From: Pontixanthobacter gangjinensis
GTDB taxonomy: Bacteria; Pseudomonadota; Alphaproteobacteria; Sphingomonadales; Sphingomonadaceae
Length of the DNA stretch: 64,000 bases
Assembly: GCF_009827545.1 (NCBI RefSeq)
Contig: NZ_WTYS01000001.1
Span: 1,265,772 to 1,329,771 of the forward strand
Reading direction: 5' to 3'
Positions 1 through 10,038 of this stretch are shown one piece after another (position 1 is the stretch's first letter; every line of letters begins with the position of its first letter). Both the position numbers and the translations under genes were made by a program. A model generated the notes under the pieces. That model did no database searches. It was not told where the DNA came from and saw only the letters and a list, made by a program, of their open reading frames with translations.

Positions 1-185
1 GCTTTACCATGCCTGATTTCCTTCAGTCGCAAGGCCAAGTGGGCGATGCGTTGTATTTTCAGGGTGCGGGTCCATCGTTCACTGTGTGGAATCCCGCCAT
101 TCTTGCACAGCAAAATGACGATTGGAACGGGGCTAAGGCCGCCTGCGCCGATTTGCTCACCGAAGCTGAGGCGAAGCGCAAATGA
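1..185 (+). CDS. mraZ: MraZ, 3' end only (cell division/cell wall cluster regulator)
   Basis: This is the C-terminal part (about 60 codons, frame starting at base 3) of MraZ; the start lies outside the window. Seen: the translated tail contains the typical C-terminal AbrB-like stretch, an aromatic block ([14 protein letters not shown]) followed by a helix rich in Ala and Glu, ending with TGA at 183-185. The rsmH ATG at 182 overlaps this stop as ATGA. Known: MraZ is a DNA-binding protein that commonly controls its own dcw operon and is the usual first gene before rsmH. The position directly upstream of rsmH is what makes the call secure despite the truncation. Confidence 0.85.
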   Translation, partial: FTMPDFLQSQGQVGDALYFQGAGPSFTVWNPAILAQQNDDWNGAKAACADLLTEAEAKRK

Positions 186-1147
186 GCCGCCACGCTGAAA
201 TATCTGCTGAAATGGCGGCGCCGCACATTCCTGTGCTGCTCGCTGAAGTTGTCGCAGCACTTGCGCCGAGGCCGGGTGATGTGATGGTTGACGCGACTTT
301 CGGCGCTGGGGGCTACACACGCGCCTTGCTTGATGCGGGGGCTACAGTGCATGCGTTCGACCGCGATCCTGACGCAATCGCCGCAGGCAAGCAATGGCCG
401 GAAACAAAGGAGCAGCCGCCGCGGCTGATCCTTCATCCTCGCCGCTTCTCCGAAATGGCCGAAGCGATGGCCGAAGTGGGCGTCCCGCGCGTCGCTGGTA
501 TCACGATGGATATTGGCGTATCTTCGATGCAGCTCGACCAGGCGGAGCGCGGCTTCGCGTTCCAATATGACGGCCCGCTTGATATGCGGATGTCGCAAGA
601 TGGTGAGACCGCTGCCGATTTCCTCAATAACGCTGACGTCGATACGATTGCTGATGTGCTGTACCAATATGGCGAAGAGCGTCAGTCGCGGCGCGTTGCC
701 CGTGCTATTGTGGCGGCGCGGCCGCTCAGTACGACTGGTGAGTTTGCAAGGGTGGTCCGCAAGGCGCTCGGTTACCGTGCCGGCGCGCCAAAGGATCCGG
801 CCACGCGCAGTTTTCAAGCGGTGCGTATCCACATTAACGCTGAATTGGATGAATTGGCCGAAGGGTTGAATGCAGCAGAGCAGCTGCTCGATCATGGCGG
901 GCGTCTTGCTGTAGTCAGTTTTCACAGTCTGGAAGACCGGATCGTGAAGCGTTACCTGCGTGATGCTTCTGCCACAGGAGGCGGCTCACGTCATTTGCCA
1001 CAAACCGATCAGGCAGAGCCGGTTTACCGGGATGTATCCAAAGCCATTCGTGCTACCGAAGAAGAGATCGCGCGTAATCCGCGCTCGCGGTCGGCGACCC
1101 TGCGCCATGCGGTTCGCACTGCTACTGCGGCGAGGAATGCGGCATGA
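182..1147 (+). CDS. rsmH: 16S rRNA (cytosine(1402)-N(4))-methyltransferase RsmH
   Basis: RsmH (MraW) methylates N4 of C1402 in the 16S rRNA decoding centre using S-adenosylmethionine. Seen: 321 residues, the usual family length; HIPVLL near residue 15; the SAM-binding motif [10 protein letters not shown] at 37-46; the late motif [11 protein letters not shown] near 246; and a basic C-terminal tail. The ATG at 182 overlaps the mraZ stop, and the TGA at 1145-1147 overlaps the ftsL ATG, so it sits in a translationally coupled string. Second gene of the dcw cluster, as in most bacteria. Confidence 0.97.
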   Translation: MSRHAEISAEMAAPHIPVLLAEVVAALAPRPGDVMVDATFGAGGYTRALLDAGATVHAFDRDPDAIAAGKQWPETKEQPPRLILHPRRFSEMAEAMAEVGVPRVAGITMDIGVSSMQLDQAERGFAFQYDGPLDMRMSQDGETAADFLNNADVDTIADVLYQYGEERQSRRVARAIVAARPLSTTGEFARVVRKALGYRAGAPKDPATRSFQAVRIHINAELDELAEGLNAAEQLLDHGGRLAVVSFHSLEDRIVKRYLRDASATGGGSRHLPQTDQAEPVYRDVSKAIRATEEEIARNPRSRSATLRHAVRTATAARNAA

Positions 1148-1692
1148 TGGGGTCGGGAAGCCGCCTTCGCCAAATCGGCTGGATGGTCGCATTGTCGATC
1201 TGCGCGGCGTTTTTTATGGCGCTGACGTTCCGGGTCAATGCGGTAAAGAGCGAAGTGCGCTTGGCGGAGCGTGAGATTATCGCGTTGGAAAACGAGCGGA
1301 TTATGCTCGAAACCGAATTTCAAACGCGGGCTAACCAGCAGCAATTGGCCGATTGGAACCGGATTGAATTTGGCTACCGTGCGCCCGATGCTAGCCAATA
1401 TGTTGAGAATGAGCGACAGTTGGCAAGCCTTGGCCTGCCGCGAACTTCCGGTGCGCCTGATCCGATCCGCGTTGCGCGTGCCGTAGAGGCAGAAGATGAC
1501 GGCTTCTTCCCAGATCTGGTTTCGCCAATGTCGGGCAAGCCGCTTGGCGAGCAGGAAGGCCAAGACCTGCCCCGTGATCAAAGCGATGGACCCGATAAGG
1601 CTCGCAACCCTTTGTCCGCACGCCGGCCCCTTTCTGAACGGTTGTCCATGGGACAGGCGCTAGGCAATATCACCACAGAGGCGCCAGAATGA
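1144..1692 (+). CDS. ftsL: FtsL-like divisome protein
   Basis: Small bitopic membrane protein, inferred to be FtsL because it lies between rsmH and ftsI and has the right architecture. Seen: about 15 cytoplasmic residues, one membrane segment near residues 16-33, then a charged helical stretch (about 35-75) suited to a coiled coil with FtsB. The protein is 182 residues, longer than E. coli FtsL (121); the extra length is a polar C-terminal tail after about residue 110 that looks disordered. Known: FtsL joins FtsB and FtsQ in the complex that activates FtsWI. Sequence conservation of FtsL is poor, so position carries much of the evidence. ATGA overlaps at both ends. Confidence 0.85.
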   Translation: MMGSGSRLRQIGWMVALSICAAFFMALTFRVNAVKSEVRLAEREIIALENERIMLETEFQTRANQQQLADWNRIEFGYRAPDASQYVENERQLASLGLPRTSGAPDPIRVARAVEAEDDGFFPDLVSPMSGKPLGEQEGQDLPRDQSDGPDKARNPLSARRPLSERLSMGQALGNITTEAPE

Positions 1693-3443
1693 CCGCTGTG
1701 GCATTTAGTACTGCGGTTCCCGGTCGGCCAATTGATCTTTCAGCGATCCGACTGCAGCTAATCAACATGGCGCGGTTGCGCGTGTTGTGGGTTGCGGTTA
1801 TTTTCGCCCTGGTTGCCGCCACGGCAATCTTACGTATCGGCTATCTCGGTGTCAGTGGCCACTCGACCGGAACCACGTCGCTGGCCGATGCACTGTTGCC
1901 GCCCCGCGGTGAAATAACCGATCGTAATGGAATACCTCTCGCACGGGCCTTTCCAGCCTATGCATTATGGTACAATCCGAAGGCGCTAGGCGACCCATCA
2001 AATCCGCTGGTCAAGAGCGCGCGCGACGTCGCCACTCAATTGAAAGCAATATTCCCGTCGACAAATATAGAGAACACTGCCGAAATGCTCGCGGCTGGCC
2101 GCCCTGGGTATATACAGCGCAGGGTATTGCCAGAGGACGCCAACCGCGTGATGGCCATCGGTGAATTATCGCTCGAACTGCCCCGCGAGACCGATCGTCA
2201 TTATCCGCAAGGGTCAATGGCCGCACATATTCTTGGGTATGTGAACAACGAAGGCCAAGGCCGCGTCGGCATGGAAAGCGTCTTGGAAAAGCGGCTGATG
2301 GACCCGGCTTTGCGCAATACGCCAGTGGCGTTGTCAATCGATATGCGGGCTCAGGGGGCGCTCGAAGACGAGCTGCGCCGCGGAATGCTTGCGACAAACG
2401 CAATGGGCGCCGCCGGCATCGTGCTTGATGTTGATACGGGCGAGATCATGGCAATGGCCTCACTGCCTGAATTTGACCCGAATAAGATCAAGTCGAGCGA
2501 TCTACTGCAGTCAGACGCGATGCGAGCGCGCGGCGAAGTCCCAACCAGCTTTAACCGAGTGACTAACCAAGTCTATGAGTTGGGCTCAACCTTCAAGCCG
2601 CTGACAGTCGCCGCAGCGATCGATGCGGGTGTAGTGCGGGATTTTGGCCATCGCTATGATGCGCGTCCAGTCAAAATTGGGTCCACGACTCTGTCGGATA
2701 GCCACTTCCTTGGGGACTCCTTGAATGTCCCGGAAGCACTCATCCATTCATCCAATACAGTAACGGCACGAATCGCGGACGAGCTGGGTGCCGAGAAAAT
2801 GCGGCGCACGATGATCGATCTCGGGATGAACGAGCGTCCATATGTTGAATTACCGGCCAAAGGCTTTCCGATCTGGCCCGGCGACAAATGGCCGCGCATC
2901 CGTAATATGACGGTTAGCTATGGCCATGGTATTGCAGTTACTCCGCTTCACCTCGCCAGCGCCTATGCTGCAATGGTCAATGGCGGTGTTTGGCGTCCGG
3001 CAACTTTGCACAAACTCGCGCCCGGTGCAGCCCCAAAGGGTCGTCGCGTGTTCAAGGCCTCGACATCATCCCGCATGCGCCAATTGCTGCGTATGATTGC
3101 CATATACGGCACAGGCCGCAACGCTGATGCTCCAGGCTTTCGTGTTGGCGGAAAGACCGGCAGTGCGGAAAAACCAAGCCGTGGTGGATACCGTGAACGT
3201 TCGCTGGTTTCTACGTTTGCGGCGGCATTTCCAATGGACAAGCCACGCTATGTCGTGGTCGCGATGCTTGACGAACCCAAAGGAACAACTGCCAGCTCGT
3301 TTCAGCGGACAGCAGCGTGGAATGCTGCACCGATTGTGGGTAAATTGATCCCGCGCATCGGCCCGGTGCTGGGCGTTCGTCCCGATTCCACTCGTGACAT
3401 TGACATTAGCGACCTGCGCCCGCTCGTTCCGGGGGGCAAGTAA
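1689..3443 (+). CDS. ftsI: Peptidoglycan D,D-transpeptidase FtsI (PBP3)
   Basis: Septal class B penicillin-binding protein that cross-links new peptidoglycan at the division site. Seen: one N-terminal membrane anchor (about residues 33-55); the non-catalytic pedestal with PPRGEITDRNG at 71-81; then the transpeptidase domain with the three active-site motifs in order: STFK at 300-303 (catalytic Ser300), SSN at 354-356, and KTGS at 489-492. Length 584 is normal. The ATG overlaps the ftsL stop, and the TAA is shared with the murE start as TAATG. Confidence 0.97.
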   Translation: MTAVAFSTAVPGRPIDLSAIRLQLINMARLRVLWVAVIFALVAATAILRIGYLGVSGHSTGTTSLADALLPPRGEITDRNGIPLARAFPAYALWYNPKALGDPSNPLVKSARDVATQLKAIFPSTNIENTAEMLAAGRPGYIQRRVLPEDANRVMAIGELSLELPRETDRHYPQGSMAAHILGYVNNEGQGRVGMESVLEKRLMDPALRNTPVALSIDMRAQGALEDELRRGMLATNAMGAAGIVLDVDTGEIMAMASLPEFDPNKIKSSDLLQSDAMRARGEVPTSFNRVTNQVYELGSTFKPLTVAAAIDAGVVRDFGHRYDARPVKIGSTTLSDSHFLGDSLNVPEALIHSSNTVTARIADELGAEKMRRTMIDLGMNERPYVELPAKGFPIWPGDKWPRIRNMTVSYGHGIAVTPLHLASAYAAMVNGGVWRPATLHKLAPGAAPKGRRVFKASTSSRMRQLLRMIAIYGTGRNADAPGFRVGGKTGSAEKPSRGGYRERSLVSTFAAAFPMDKPRYVVVAMLDEPKGTTASSFQRTAAWNAAPIVGKLIPRIGPVLGVRPDSTRDIDISDLRPLVPGGK

Positions 3444-4924
3444 TGAAGCTGTCTGTCTTGGCTGACGCTGCGAATACCGCACTTCCCCTTGGCTCGGAGG
3501 CTAATGTGACTGGCTTCGCAATCGACAATCGCAAAGTCGCACCGGGCACTGTATTCGGAGCGTTTCAGGGCGCTAAAGTAAATGGCGAGGATTTTATTCC
3601 CGCCGCGATTGAAGCCGGTGCGGTTGCGATTGTCGCGCGGGCCGAAGTGAACGTTGAAGGCGCTATCCATATCAAATCGGATGAGCCGCGCCAGACTTTC
3701 GCCTTGCTGGCCGCACAGTTCTTCAAACCAGCGCCAAAAACCATAGTGGCTGTTACTGGCACCAACGGAAAAACCTCGACGGTTGAAATGACGCGTCAGA
3801 TCTGGCGAATGTCGGGCGAGCGCGCAGCGTCAATCGGGACGTTGGGGGTCACAACACCAGATGGCTCGGTTTCAACCGGCTTGACCACGCCAGATATTGT
3901 AACCTTCCTTGCCAATATGAGCGGCCTTGCCCGCGAAGGTGTGACCCATGTTGCATATGAAGCATCAAGCCACGGCCTGTCACAATATCGCAATGAGGGT
4001 CTGTCGGTTTCAGCCGCCGGCTTCACAAATTTCAGCCGGGATCATCTCGATTATCATACCACTATGGATGAATACTTTCTCGCCAAAATGCGGTTGATTG
4101 ATGAGGTTGTCGATGACGATGCAACAATTGTGTTCTGGACGGGTTCAAGCGAGTGGACCGTCCGGGCCATCGAACATGCGCAGAAGCGGAACCTGCGCGT
4201 GTTCACCGTGGGTGAGCAGGGCGAGAAAGGTCGTAACGGCATTCGCCTGCTTACCCATACGCCGACCCAATTGGGGCAAGAGCTGGAAATCGAGCATGAC
4301 GGGCAAATCCGGAAAATCAATCTCCCGCTGATCGGTGCCTATCAATCGGCAAATGCTCTGGTTGCAGCGGGTCTGGTCCTTGCAACTGGCGGCGATGCCA
4401 GCATGACATTCGACGCGGTTGCGCGGTTACAGCCTGTTCGCGGGCGACTGGAACGCGCTGTGATTACCCAAGCTGGCGCGCCGGTCTATATTGATTACGC
4501 GCATACTCCCGATGCCTTGGAATCGGCAATTACGGCACTTCGTCCACATGTCAAAGGCAAGCTGATTACCGTATTTGGAGCAGGCGGGGACCGCGACCAG
4601 GGTAAACGGTCGGAAATGGGCCGCGTCGCTGCCGAACAATCCGATGTTGTGATTGTCACTGACGATAACCCGCGCGGAGAAGAACCGTCGGCCATTCGCG
4701 CAGAGATCATGGCTACGGCAAATGGCGCGCAAGAAATCGGGGATCGCCGGGCGGCGATTGCCGCTGCGATTGCACAGGCGGGTGGTAAAGACATTATTTT
4801 GATTGCTGGAAAAGGTCACGAACAGGGCCAAATAATCGGTTCAGGAGAATCCATGCGGGTATTGCCATTTGACGATGTTTCGGTCGCGCGTGAATGCGCT
4901 GCACCGCAAGGAGCCTCCGAATGA
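3443..4924 (+). CDS. murE: UDP-MurNAc-L-Ala-D-Glu:meso-diaminopimelate ligase MurE
   Basis: Cytoplasmic ATP-dependent ligase that adds the third amino acid of the stem peptide. Seen: 493 residues; the Mur-ligase ATP loop TGTNGKTS at about 105-112; a YEASSHGL segment near 172; and a DNPRGEEP motif near 407. Known: the DNPR signature marks enzymes selecting meso-diaminopimelate rather than lysine, which fits a Gram-negative cell wall; LysA, the mDAP decarboxylase, is also in this window. The start overlaps the ftsI stop (TAATG). Confidence 0.97.
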   Translation: MKLSVLADAANTALPLGSEANVTGFAIDNRKVAPGTVFGAFQGAKVNGEDFIPAAIEAGAVAIVARAEVNVEGAIHIKSDEPRQTFALLAAQFFKPAPKTIVAVTGTNGKTSTVEMTRQIWRMSGERAASIGTLGVTTPDGSVSTGLTTPDIVTFLANMSGLAREGVTHVAYEASSHGLSQYRNEGLSVSAAGFTNFSRDHLDYHTTMDEYFLAKMRLIDEVVDDDATIVFWTGSSEWTVRAIEHAQKRNLRVFTVGEQGEKGRNGIRLLTHTPTQLGQELEIEHDGQIRKINLPLIGAYQSANALVAAGLVLATGGDASMTFDAVARLQPVRGRLERAVITQAGAPVYIDYAHTPDALESAITALRPHVKGKLITVFGAGGDRDQGKRSEMGRVAAEQSDVVIVTDDNPRGEEPSAIRAEIMATANGAQEIGDRRAAIAAAIAQAGGKDIILIAGKGHEQGQIIGSGESMRVLPFDDVSVARECAAPQGASE

Positions 4925-6375
4925 ACGCTTTGAAAGCCCTTCGTGCCTGGCCTGCCGATCGGCGCAATTCCCAGCGCATGGCGCTTTGGACAGCGCAGGA
5001 AATCGCGTCGGCAACCGGCGGAAGCGCTAGCGGAGATTTTCAGGTTTCAGGCGTTGAAATTGACTCGCGTGATGTGCGTTCGGGTGATTTGTTCTTCGCA
5101 TTGAAGGGGGAGGCAATGGACGGCCACCGCTTCTTGGACAAAGCATTCGCCAATGGCGCTACTGCTGCAGTCGTCGACCGAGTGGTTGATTTCCCGCATA
5201 TTCTGGTTTCGGACACCAATGCAGCGCTCGAAGCGCTGGCTTTCGCTGCGCGCGACCGGTCCAACGCAAAGCGGATTGGCGTGACCGGGTCGGTTGGCAA
5301 GACTGGCGTAAAGGAAGCCATTTTCGCCGCGCTCGACCGCACAAGTCGCGGTTCAACCCATCGTTCAGTCCGAAGCTACAACAACCATGTCGGTGTGCCG
5401 CTCAGCCTCGCGCGGATGCCAGTGCGCTCCCATTATGGCATTTTTGAAATGGGCATGAATCACGCCGGGGAAATTTCTGGGCTGACCGCTCAGGTTAAGC
5501 CGCATGTGGCTGTGATCACCACTATCGCCCCAGCGCATATTGAGAATCTTGGTAGCATTGAAGCGATCGCAGCCGCGAAGGCCGAAATATTCGAAGCCGT
5601 GATGACGGGCGGTACCGCAGTAATTCCTGCAGATATTCCGCAATTTGAACAATTGCGCGATGCAGCCCAGGCCAAGGGTATAAACGTAGTATCATTCGGC
5701 AAAAGCGACCACGCTGATGTTCGGCTGCTTGATTCAATTCTGTCTGCCAACGGCGGTTCGCTCGTCACCGCCGACATGGGCGATGTTCGGCTGTGTTTTT
5801 CGGTCGCAGAGCCCGGCGAACATTGGGTGAGCAATGCGCTGGCTGTGATGGCAGCAGTTCGAGCGGTGGGCGGGGATCTTGGATCTGCCGGCCTTGCGCT
5901 TGCAGAAATGGGCGGGTTGAAAGGGCGCGGTGCTCGTCACCAGATTTCTGCAATCAGTGGAAAAGCGCTGCTGATCGATGAAAGCTACAACGCCAACCCT
6001 GCGTCAATGCGCGCAACCTTACACCAGCTTGGCCAGACACCCGCCACGCGCCGCGTTGCTGTGCTCGGTTCGATGAAGGAACTAGGCGATTTTGCCCCGC
6101 GCTTCCATTCTCAATTGGCCGAGCCTTTAGCTGATGCAAATGTCGATTATGCGATCTTGGTTGGCGAAGAAATGTCCGTACTTGCGCGGGATTTGGGGAA
6201 AGGCGCTGCCGATGCGCTTGCAGGCGGACTCAGCTTCGCGCATTGCGATGGTCCTGCAGAGGCGATTTCGGCACTGGAAGAGTTCGGCATCACATCGGGT
6301 GACGCGATACTCGTCAAGGGGTCGAATTCAGTCGGCCTCGGTAGGCTGGTCGCACATTTTACGGCCAGAAGTTGA
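4921..6375 (+). CDS. murF: UDP-MurNAc-tripeptide:D-Ala-D-Ala ligase MurF
   Basis: Adds the D-Ala-D-Ala dipeptide made by Ddl to the UDP-MurNAc tripeptide. Seen: a Mur-ligase fold with nucleotide loop GVTGSVGKT near residue 120 (Ser-Val where other Mur ligases have Thr-Asn or Thr-His, usual for MurF), NHVGVPLSL, FEMGMNHAGEI and DESYNANPASM. Start choice: ATG 4921 overlaps the murE stop as ATGA and has AAGGAG 8 bases upstream; an internal ATG at 4978 would give an N-terminus (MALWTAQEIA) closer to many homologues and remains possible, as does a longer form from 4894. Confidence 0.95.
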   Translation: MNALKALRAWPADRRNSQRMALWTAQEIASATGGSASGDFQVSGVEIDSRDVRSGDLFFALKGEAMDGHRFLDKAFANGATAAVVDRVVDFPHILVSDTNAALEALAFAARDRSNAKRIGVTGSVGKTGVKEAIFAALDRTSRGSTHRSVRSYNNHVGVPLSLARMPVRSHYGIFEMGMNHAGEISGLTAQVKPHVAVITTIAPAHIENLGSIEAIAAAKAEIFEAVMTGGTAVIPADIPQFEQLRDAAQAKGINVVSFGKSDHADVRLLDSILSANGGSLVTADMGDVRLCFSVAEPGEHWVSNALAVMAAVRAVGGDLGSAGLALAEMGGLKGRGARHQISAISGKALLIDESYNANPASMRATLHQLGQTPATRRVAVLGSMKELGDFAPRFHSQLAEPLADANVDYAILVGEEMSVLARDLGKGAADALAGGLSFAHCDGPAEAISALEEFGITSGDAILVKGSNSVGLGRLVAHFTARS

Positions 6376-6407
6376 ATGCTGATTTCCACGCGAGCCGGGA
6401 AGCCTGA

Positions 6408-7478
6408 ATGCTCTATTTAATTGCCGAATGGCTGAATTTTGAAGGGGTGTTCAACCTCATCCGTTACCAGACCTTTCGGTCTGGTGCGACGTTGATGACC
6501 GCGCTCATTATTGGCCTAATCATTGGGCCTCGCTTCATCAATATGCTTCGTGTTCGTCAGGGAAAAGGCCAGCCAATCCGCGAGGATGGACCGCAATCGC
6601 ATCAGGCCAAGGTTGGTACGCCGACAATGGGCGGTTTGATGATCTTGATTTCACTAACGCTATCAATGTTGCTGTGGATGGATGTGCGTAATCCGTTTGT
6701 CTGGGCTTGTATGGCGGTGACTGTCGGTTTCGGTCTGATCGGTTTTCTCGACGATTATGACAAAGTAACCAAAGCGAGTCACAAGGGAGTGTCCGCACGC
6801 GTGCGGCTGCTTATGGAATTTGCGGTTGCCGGTGTCGCATCCTATTTGATCGTGAGCCAGATAAATACCAACCTTTATATTCCGTTCACCTCCGGCCTAT
6901 CGATTCCGCTTGGACCATTTTATTACGTCTTCGCCGCTACGGTGATCGTTGGGTTTGGTAATGCGGTGAACTTAACCGACGGGCTGGATGGGCTCGCGAC
7001 GATGCCAGTGATAATTGCCGCAGGCGCCTTGGCGATAATCGCCTATCTTGTCGGACGCGCCGACTTTTCCGAATATCTGGGCATCCCGCATGTTCCAGGA
7101 GCTGGTGAATTGGCGATCTTATGTGCCGCGATAATGGGCGGAGGACTGGCCTTTTTGTGGTTCAACGCGCCGCCTGCTGCGGTGTTTATGGGCGATACTG
7201 GCAGTCTGGCACTGGGCGGTGCGCTGGGCGCGATAGCGGTCGCCAGCCATCATGAAATCGTGTTGCTAATTATAGGCGGATTGTTCGTCGCCGAAACCGC
7301 GTCGGTTATCATTCAAGTTTTCTGGTTCAAGCGTACTGGCAAGCGGATATTCCGGATGGCGCCAATCCATCATCATTTTGAACAAAAGGGATGGGCTGAA
7401 TCGACTGTAGTTATCCGTTTCTGGATTATTTCGATTGTGCTCGCGCTAATCGGATTGGCCACGCTGAAGCTCAGATGA
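6408..7478 (+). CDS. mraY: Phospho-MurNAc-pentapeptide transferase MraY
   Basis: Integral membrane enzyme that transfers phospho-MurNAc-pentapeptide to undecaprenyl phosphate, forming lipid I. Seen: 356 residues with about ten hydrophobic segments; catalytic acidic motif [30 protein letters not shown]; and the His-rich loop PIHHHFE near the C-terminus. The family signatures are all intact. It follows murF after 32 bases, the only clear gap in this part of the dcw cluster, and its TGA overlaps the murD start as ATGA. Confidence 0.98.
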   Translation: MLYLIAEWLNFEGVFNLIRYQTFRSGATLMTALIIGLIIGPRFINMLRVRQGKGQPIREDGPQSHQAKVGTPTMGGLMILISLTLSMLLWMDVRNPFVWACMAVTVGFGLIGFLDDYDKVTKASHKGVSARVRLLMEFAVAGVASYLIVSQINTNLYIPFTSGLSIPLGPFYYVFAATVIVGFGNAVNLTDGLDGLATMPVIIAAGALAIIAYLVGRADFSEYLGIPHVPGAGELAILCAAIMGGGLAFLWFNAPPAAVFMGDTGSLALGGALGAIAVASHHEIVLLIIGGLFVAETASVIIQVFWFKRTGKRIFRMAPIHHHFEQKGWAESTVVIRFWIISIVLALIGLATLKLR

Positions 7479-8803
7479 TTGTCTCTTCCGCCTTTGCCGG
7501 CAAGCGGTATGCCATTCTCGGCCTGGCCAGATCAGGCCTCGCTGCGGCAGAGGCGCTGCTTGCGAGCGGAGCGGAAGTGGTCGCTTGGGACCGGCAGGAT
7601 GTCGCGCGGGAGAAGCTTGCCGGGCGAGCAGAATTATCTGACCCGTTAGAACTGGACCTGACCGGATTTGACGGAGTCATAGTCTCGCCCGGTGTGCCGA
7701 TCAACACGCACCCAATTGCAGGGCATGCTGAGAAATATGGTGTGCCAGTGATCGGCGACATCGAATTGTTCGCGCTCGCGAGACCCAGCCTACCATCACA
7801 TAAAGTTGTCGGCATCACCGGAACAAATGGCAAATCAACCACCACCGCGTTGGTTTCACATGTGCTGGAGGAAGTCGGAATTCCTGTGCGGATGGGTGGC
7901 AATATCGGGGTCCCGATTCTAGGTGAAGAATCGCTTCCTTCGGGCGGTGTCTATGTCTTGGAACTTTCAAGTTACCAGATTGATCTGACCCTCTCGCTCG
8001 CTTGCGATGCAGCGGCACTGCTCAACATCACGCCCGACCATCTGGACCGCTACGATGACTTCGCCTCCTATGCAGCTTCTAAAGCGCGCCTTTTCGCGAT
8101 GCAGCATGCCGATCAATTTGCGGTTTTCGGGACTAACGACCCACAGACTAACAGAATCGCCGAGGTGGAGGCTGCGCGCCGTCCAGAAGGCAGGGTTAAG
8201 GCGGCAGACCAAGCAAGTATCGCTGAAGGCCAAGCTGATTGGCCTGCCTTGCAAGGTCCGCATAATCTAGAAAACGCAGCTGTCGCGGTCGCGTTGCTAG
8301 AAAATCTTGGCGTCCAACCCGCGCAATGGGGCGATGCTTTCAAGAGTTTTCGCGGGCTTCCCCACAGGATGGAAGTGGTCGGCGAGCATGATGGCGTATT
8401 GTTTATCAATGACAGCAAGGCAACGAACCAAGCGTCGGCCGCGCCGGCATTGGCCGCCTATCCTGCAAATCCGGCACCGCGGGTCCATTGGATTGTCGGC
8501 GGTTTGGCGAAGGAAGATGGCCTGGGCGCCTGCGAGCAATATCTCGGCAATGTCAAAGGCGCCTATACGATTGGCGAATCCGGCCCAAACTTCGCCGAAA
8601 TGCTCGATGAGAAGGTTGCAGTGGAAAAATGCGAATTGCTGTGTGAAGCGGTTACGCGCGCAATAGCCAATGCTGAAGCTGGAGATATTATTCTATTGTC
8701 ACCAGCTTGCGCCAGCTTCGACCAATTCCGTGATTACGAGAAGCGCGGCGAACATTTTTGCCAGATAGTTTCGGCCATAGCCGAAGCGGGTGAAGCATCG
8801 TGA
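7475..8803 (+). CDS. murD: UDP-MurNAc-L-alanine:D-glutamate ligase MurD
   Basis: Adds D-glutamate to UDP-MurNAc-L-alanine in the cytoplasm. Seen: 442 residues; an N-terminal Rossmann segment ([13 protein letters not shown]); ATP loop [12 protein letters not shown] near 112; the central-domain stretch [11 protein letters not shown]; and INDSKATN in the C-terminal domain. All are family signatures. It starts within the mraY stop (ATGA) and its stop overlaps the GTG start of ftsW. Confidence 0.97.
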   Translation: MIVSSAFAGKRYAILGLARSGLAAAEALLASGAEVVAWDRQDVAREKLAGRAELSDPLELDLTGFDGVIVSPGVPINTHPIAGHAEKYGVPVIGDIELFALARPSLPSHKVVGITGTNGKSTTTALVSHVLEEVGIPVRMGGNIGVPILGEESLPSGGVYVLELSSYQIDLTLSLACDAAALLNITPDHLDRYDDFASYAASKARLFAMQHADQFAVFGTNDPQTNRIAEVEAARRPEGRVKAADQASIAEGQADWPALQGPHNLENAAVAVALLENLGVQPAQWGDAFKSFRGLPHRMEVVGEHDGVLFINDSKATNQASAAPALAAYPANPAPRVHWIVGGLAKEDGLGACEQYLGNVKGAYTIGESGPNFAEMLDEKVAVEKCELLCEAVTRAIANAEAGDIILLSPACASFDQFRDYEKRGEHFCQIVSAIAEAGEAS

Positions 8804-10038
8804 GCGCCACCCAACCTTATATCCCGCATGGAGGTGACCGGGCGGGGCCTCCCGCCCGTTTTCGCGGTTCGAAACGTGCCGAGTTGAAAATCTGGTGGCG
8901 CGAGATTGATCGAAGTCTGCTGTTTCTGATCCTCCTGCTCATGGCATTTGGCACCGCCGCTGTTGCGGCGGCGTCGCCTGCCAGCGCGCGGCGGCTTTCG
9001 ACCGCAAATGTGCAATTGGATGATCTGTATTTCTATTGGGCGCATCTGCGCTGGCAGTTCCTCGGATTGATCACTTTGATCTGGGCATCGCTGCTTTCGA
9101 AAGACAATGCGCGGCGGCTCGGGGTCGTGCTTGCTGGCCTTATGCTGTTCATGCTCGTTTTGGTGCCGCTGATTGGACACGAGGTGAACGGAGCTAAGCG
9201 GTGGCTTAATTTTGGCATGAGGTTCCAGCCGTCAGAATTTCTCAAGCCTGGTTTCGCAATTGCGCTTGCCTGGATTCTGTCTTGGAGGCTGCGTGATCCC
9301 AATTTGCCAGTATTGGGAATTGTAACCGGAGTGATGGGCTTCGTCGGATTTTTGCTGATGCTTCAGCCTAACCTTGGCGCGACTTTGCTGTTCGGCGGTG
9401 TGTGGTTCGTATTGGTGCTGCTTTCGGGTGTTTCAATACAACGCATTGGCTTACTGATAGGCCTTGGCGTGACCGCTATGACGGCGACGTATTTTCTCTA
9501 CGATAATGCGCGCCACCGGATCGATTCCTTTTTAGGAGGCGGCACGGCCTATGACCAGGTCGATCTGGCCCAGCGCACTTTGCTAGCGGGTGGATGGACT
9601 GGCAGCGGATTGTGGTTGGGGGTTCGGAAGCTCAATCTGCCTGAGGCGCACACCGATTATATCTTTTCCGTCATCGGAGAGGAGTTCGGGCTGATTGTAT
9701 GCGCCATCATCGTCATGCTGTATTTAGCATTGATTGTACGTGTGTTTGTCCGCCTTACGAACGAGGATAATCTGTTCACCGTATTGGCAGGTGCGGGGCT
9801 CGTAACGCAAATCGGCGGGCAGGCCTTCATCAATATTTTGGTGAATTTACAGCTTTTCCCATCGAAGGGGATGACTTTGCCCTTGGTATCCTATGGTGGT
9901 TCTTCCACCATTGCCGTATGTCTAGGCGCGGGCTTGTTGCTGGCAATTACGCGCCGCAATCCGTATTTAACGCGCGAAGCGCCTGGGCTTCAGTCCATGA
10001 TGAATAAAAATTTGCCTGAGAAAAGAGGCCGTTCATGA
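8800..10038 (+). CDS. ftsW: Lipid II polymerase FtsW (SEDS glycosyltransferase)
   Basis: SEDS-family membrane protein that polymerises septal glycan with FtsI. Seen: 412 residues; a roughly 45-residue polar N-terminus; then about ten membrane helices; the SEDS signatures PSEFLKP, NLGATLLF and PLVSYGGSS are present. The start is a GTG at 8800 that overlaps the murD TGA (GTGA), so translation is probably coupled. The stop overlaps the murG ATG. A RodA identity is unlikely given the position between murD and murG. Confidence 0.96.
   Translation: MSATQPYIPHGGDRAGPPARFRGSKRAELKIWWREIDRSLLFLILLLMAFGTAAVAAASPASARRLSTANVQLDDLYFYWAHLRWQFLGLITLIWASLLSKDNARRLGVVLAGLMLFMLVLVPLIGHEVNGAKRWLNFGMRFQPSEFLKPGFAIALAWILSWRLRDPNLPVLGIVTGVMGFVGFLLMLQPNLGATLLFGGVWFVLVLLSGVSIQRIGLLIGLGVTAMTATYFLYDNARHRIDSFLGGGTAYDQVDLAQRTLLAGGWTGSGLWLGVRKLNLPEAHTDYIFSVIGEEFGLIVCAIIVMLYLALIVRVFVRLTNEDNLFTVLAGAGLVTQIGGQAFINILVNLQLFPSKGMTLPLVSYGGSSTIAVCLGAGLLLAITRRNPYLTREAPGLQSMMNKNLPEKRGRS

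Noticed and set aside
59-925. Long minus-strand open frame (288 codons) opposite rsmH
   Set aside because: It is antisense to rsmH, has Arg/His-rich composition typical of shadow frames, and no motif; rsmH has full family motifs and coupled neighbours.
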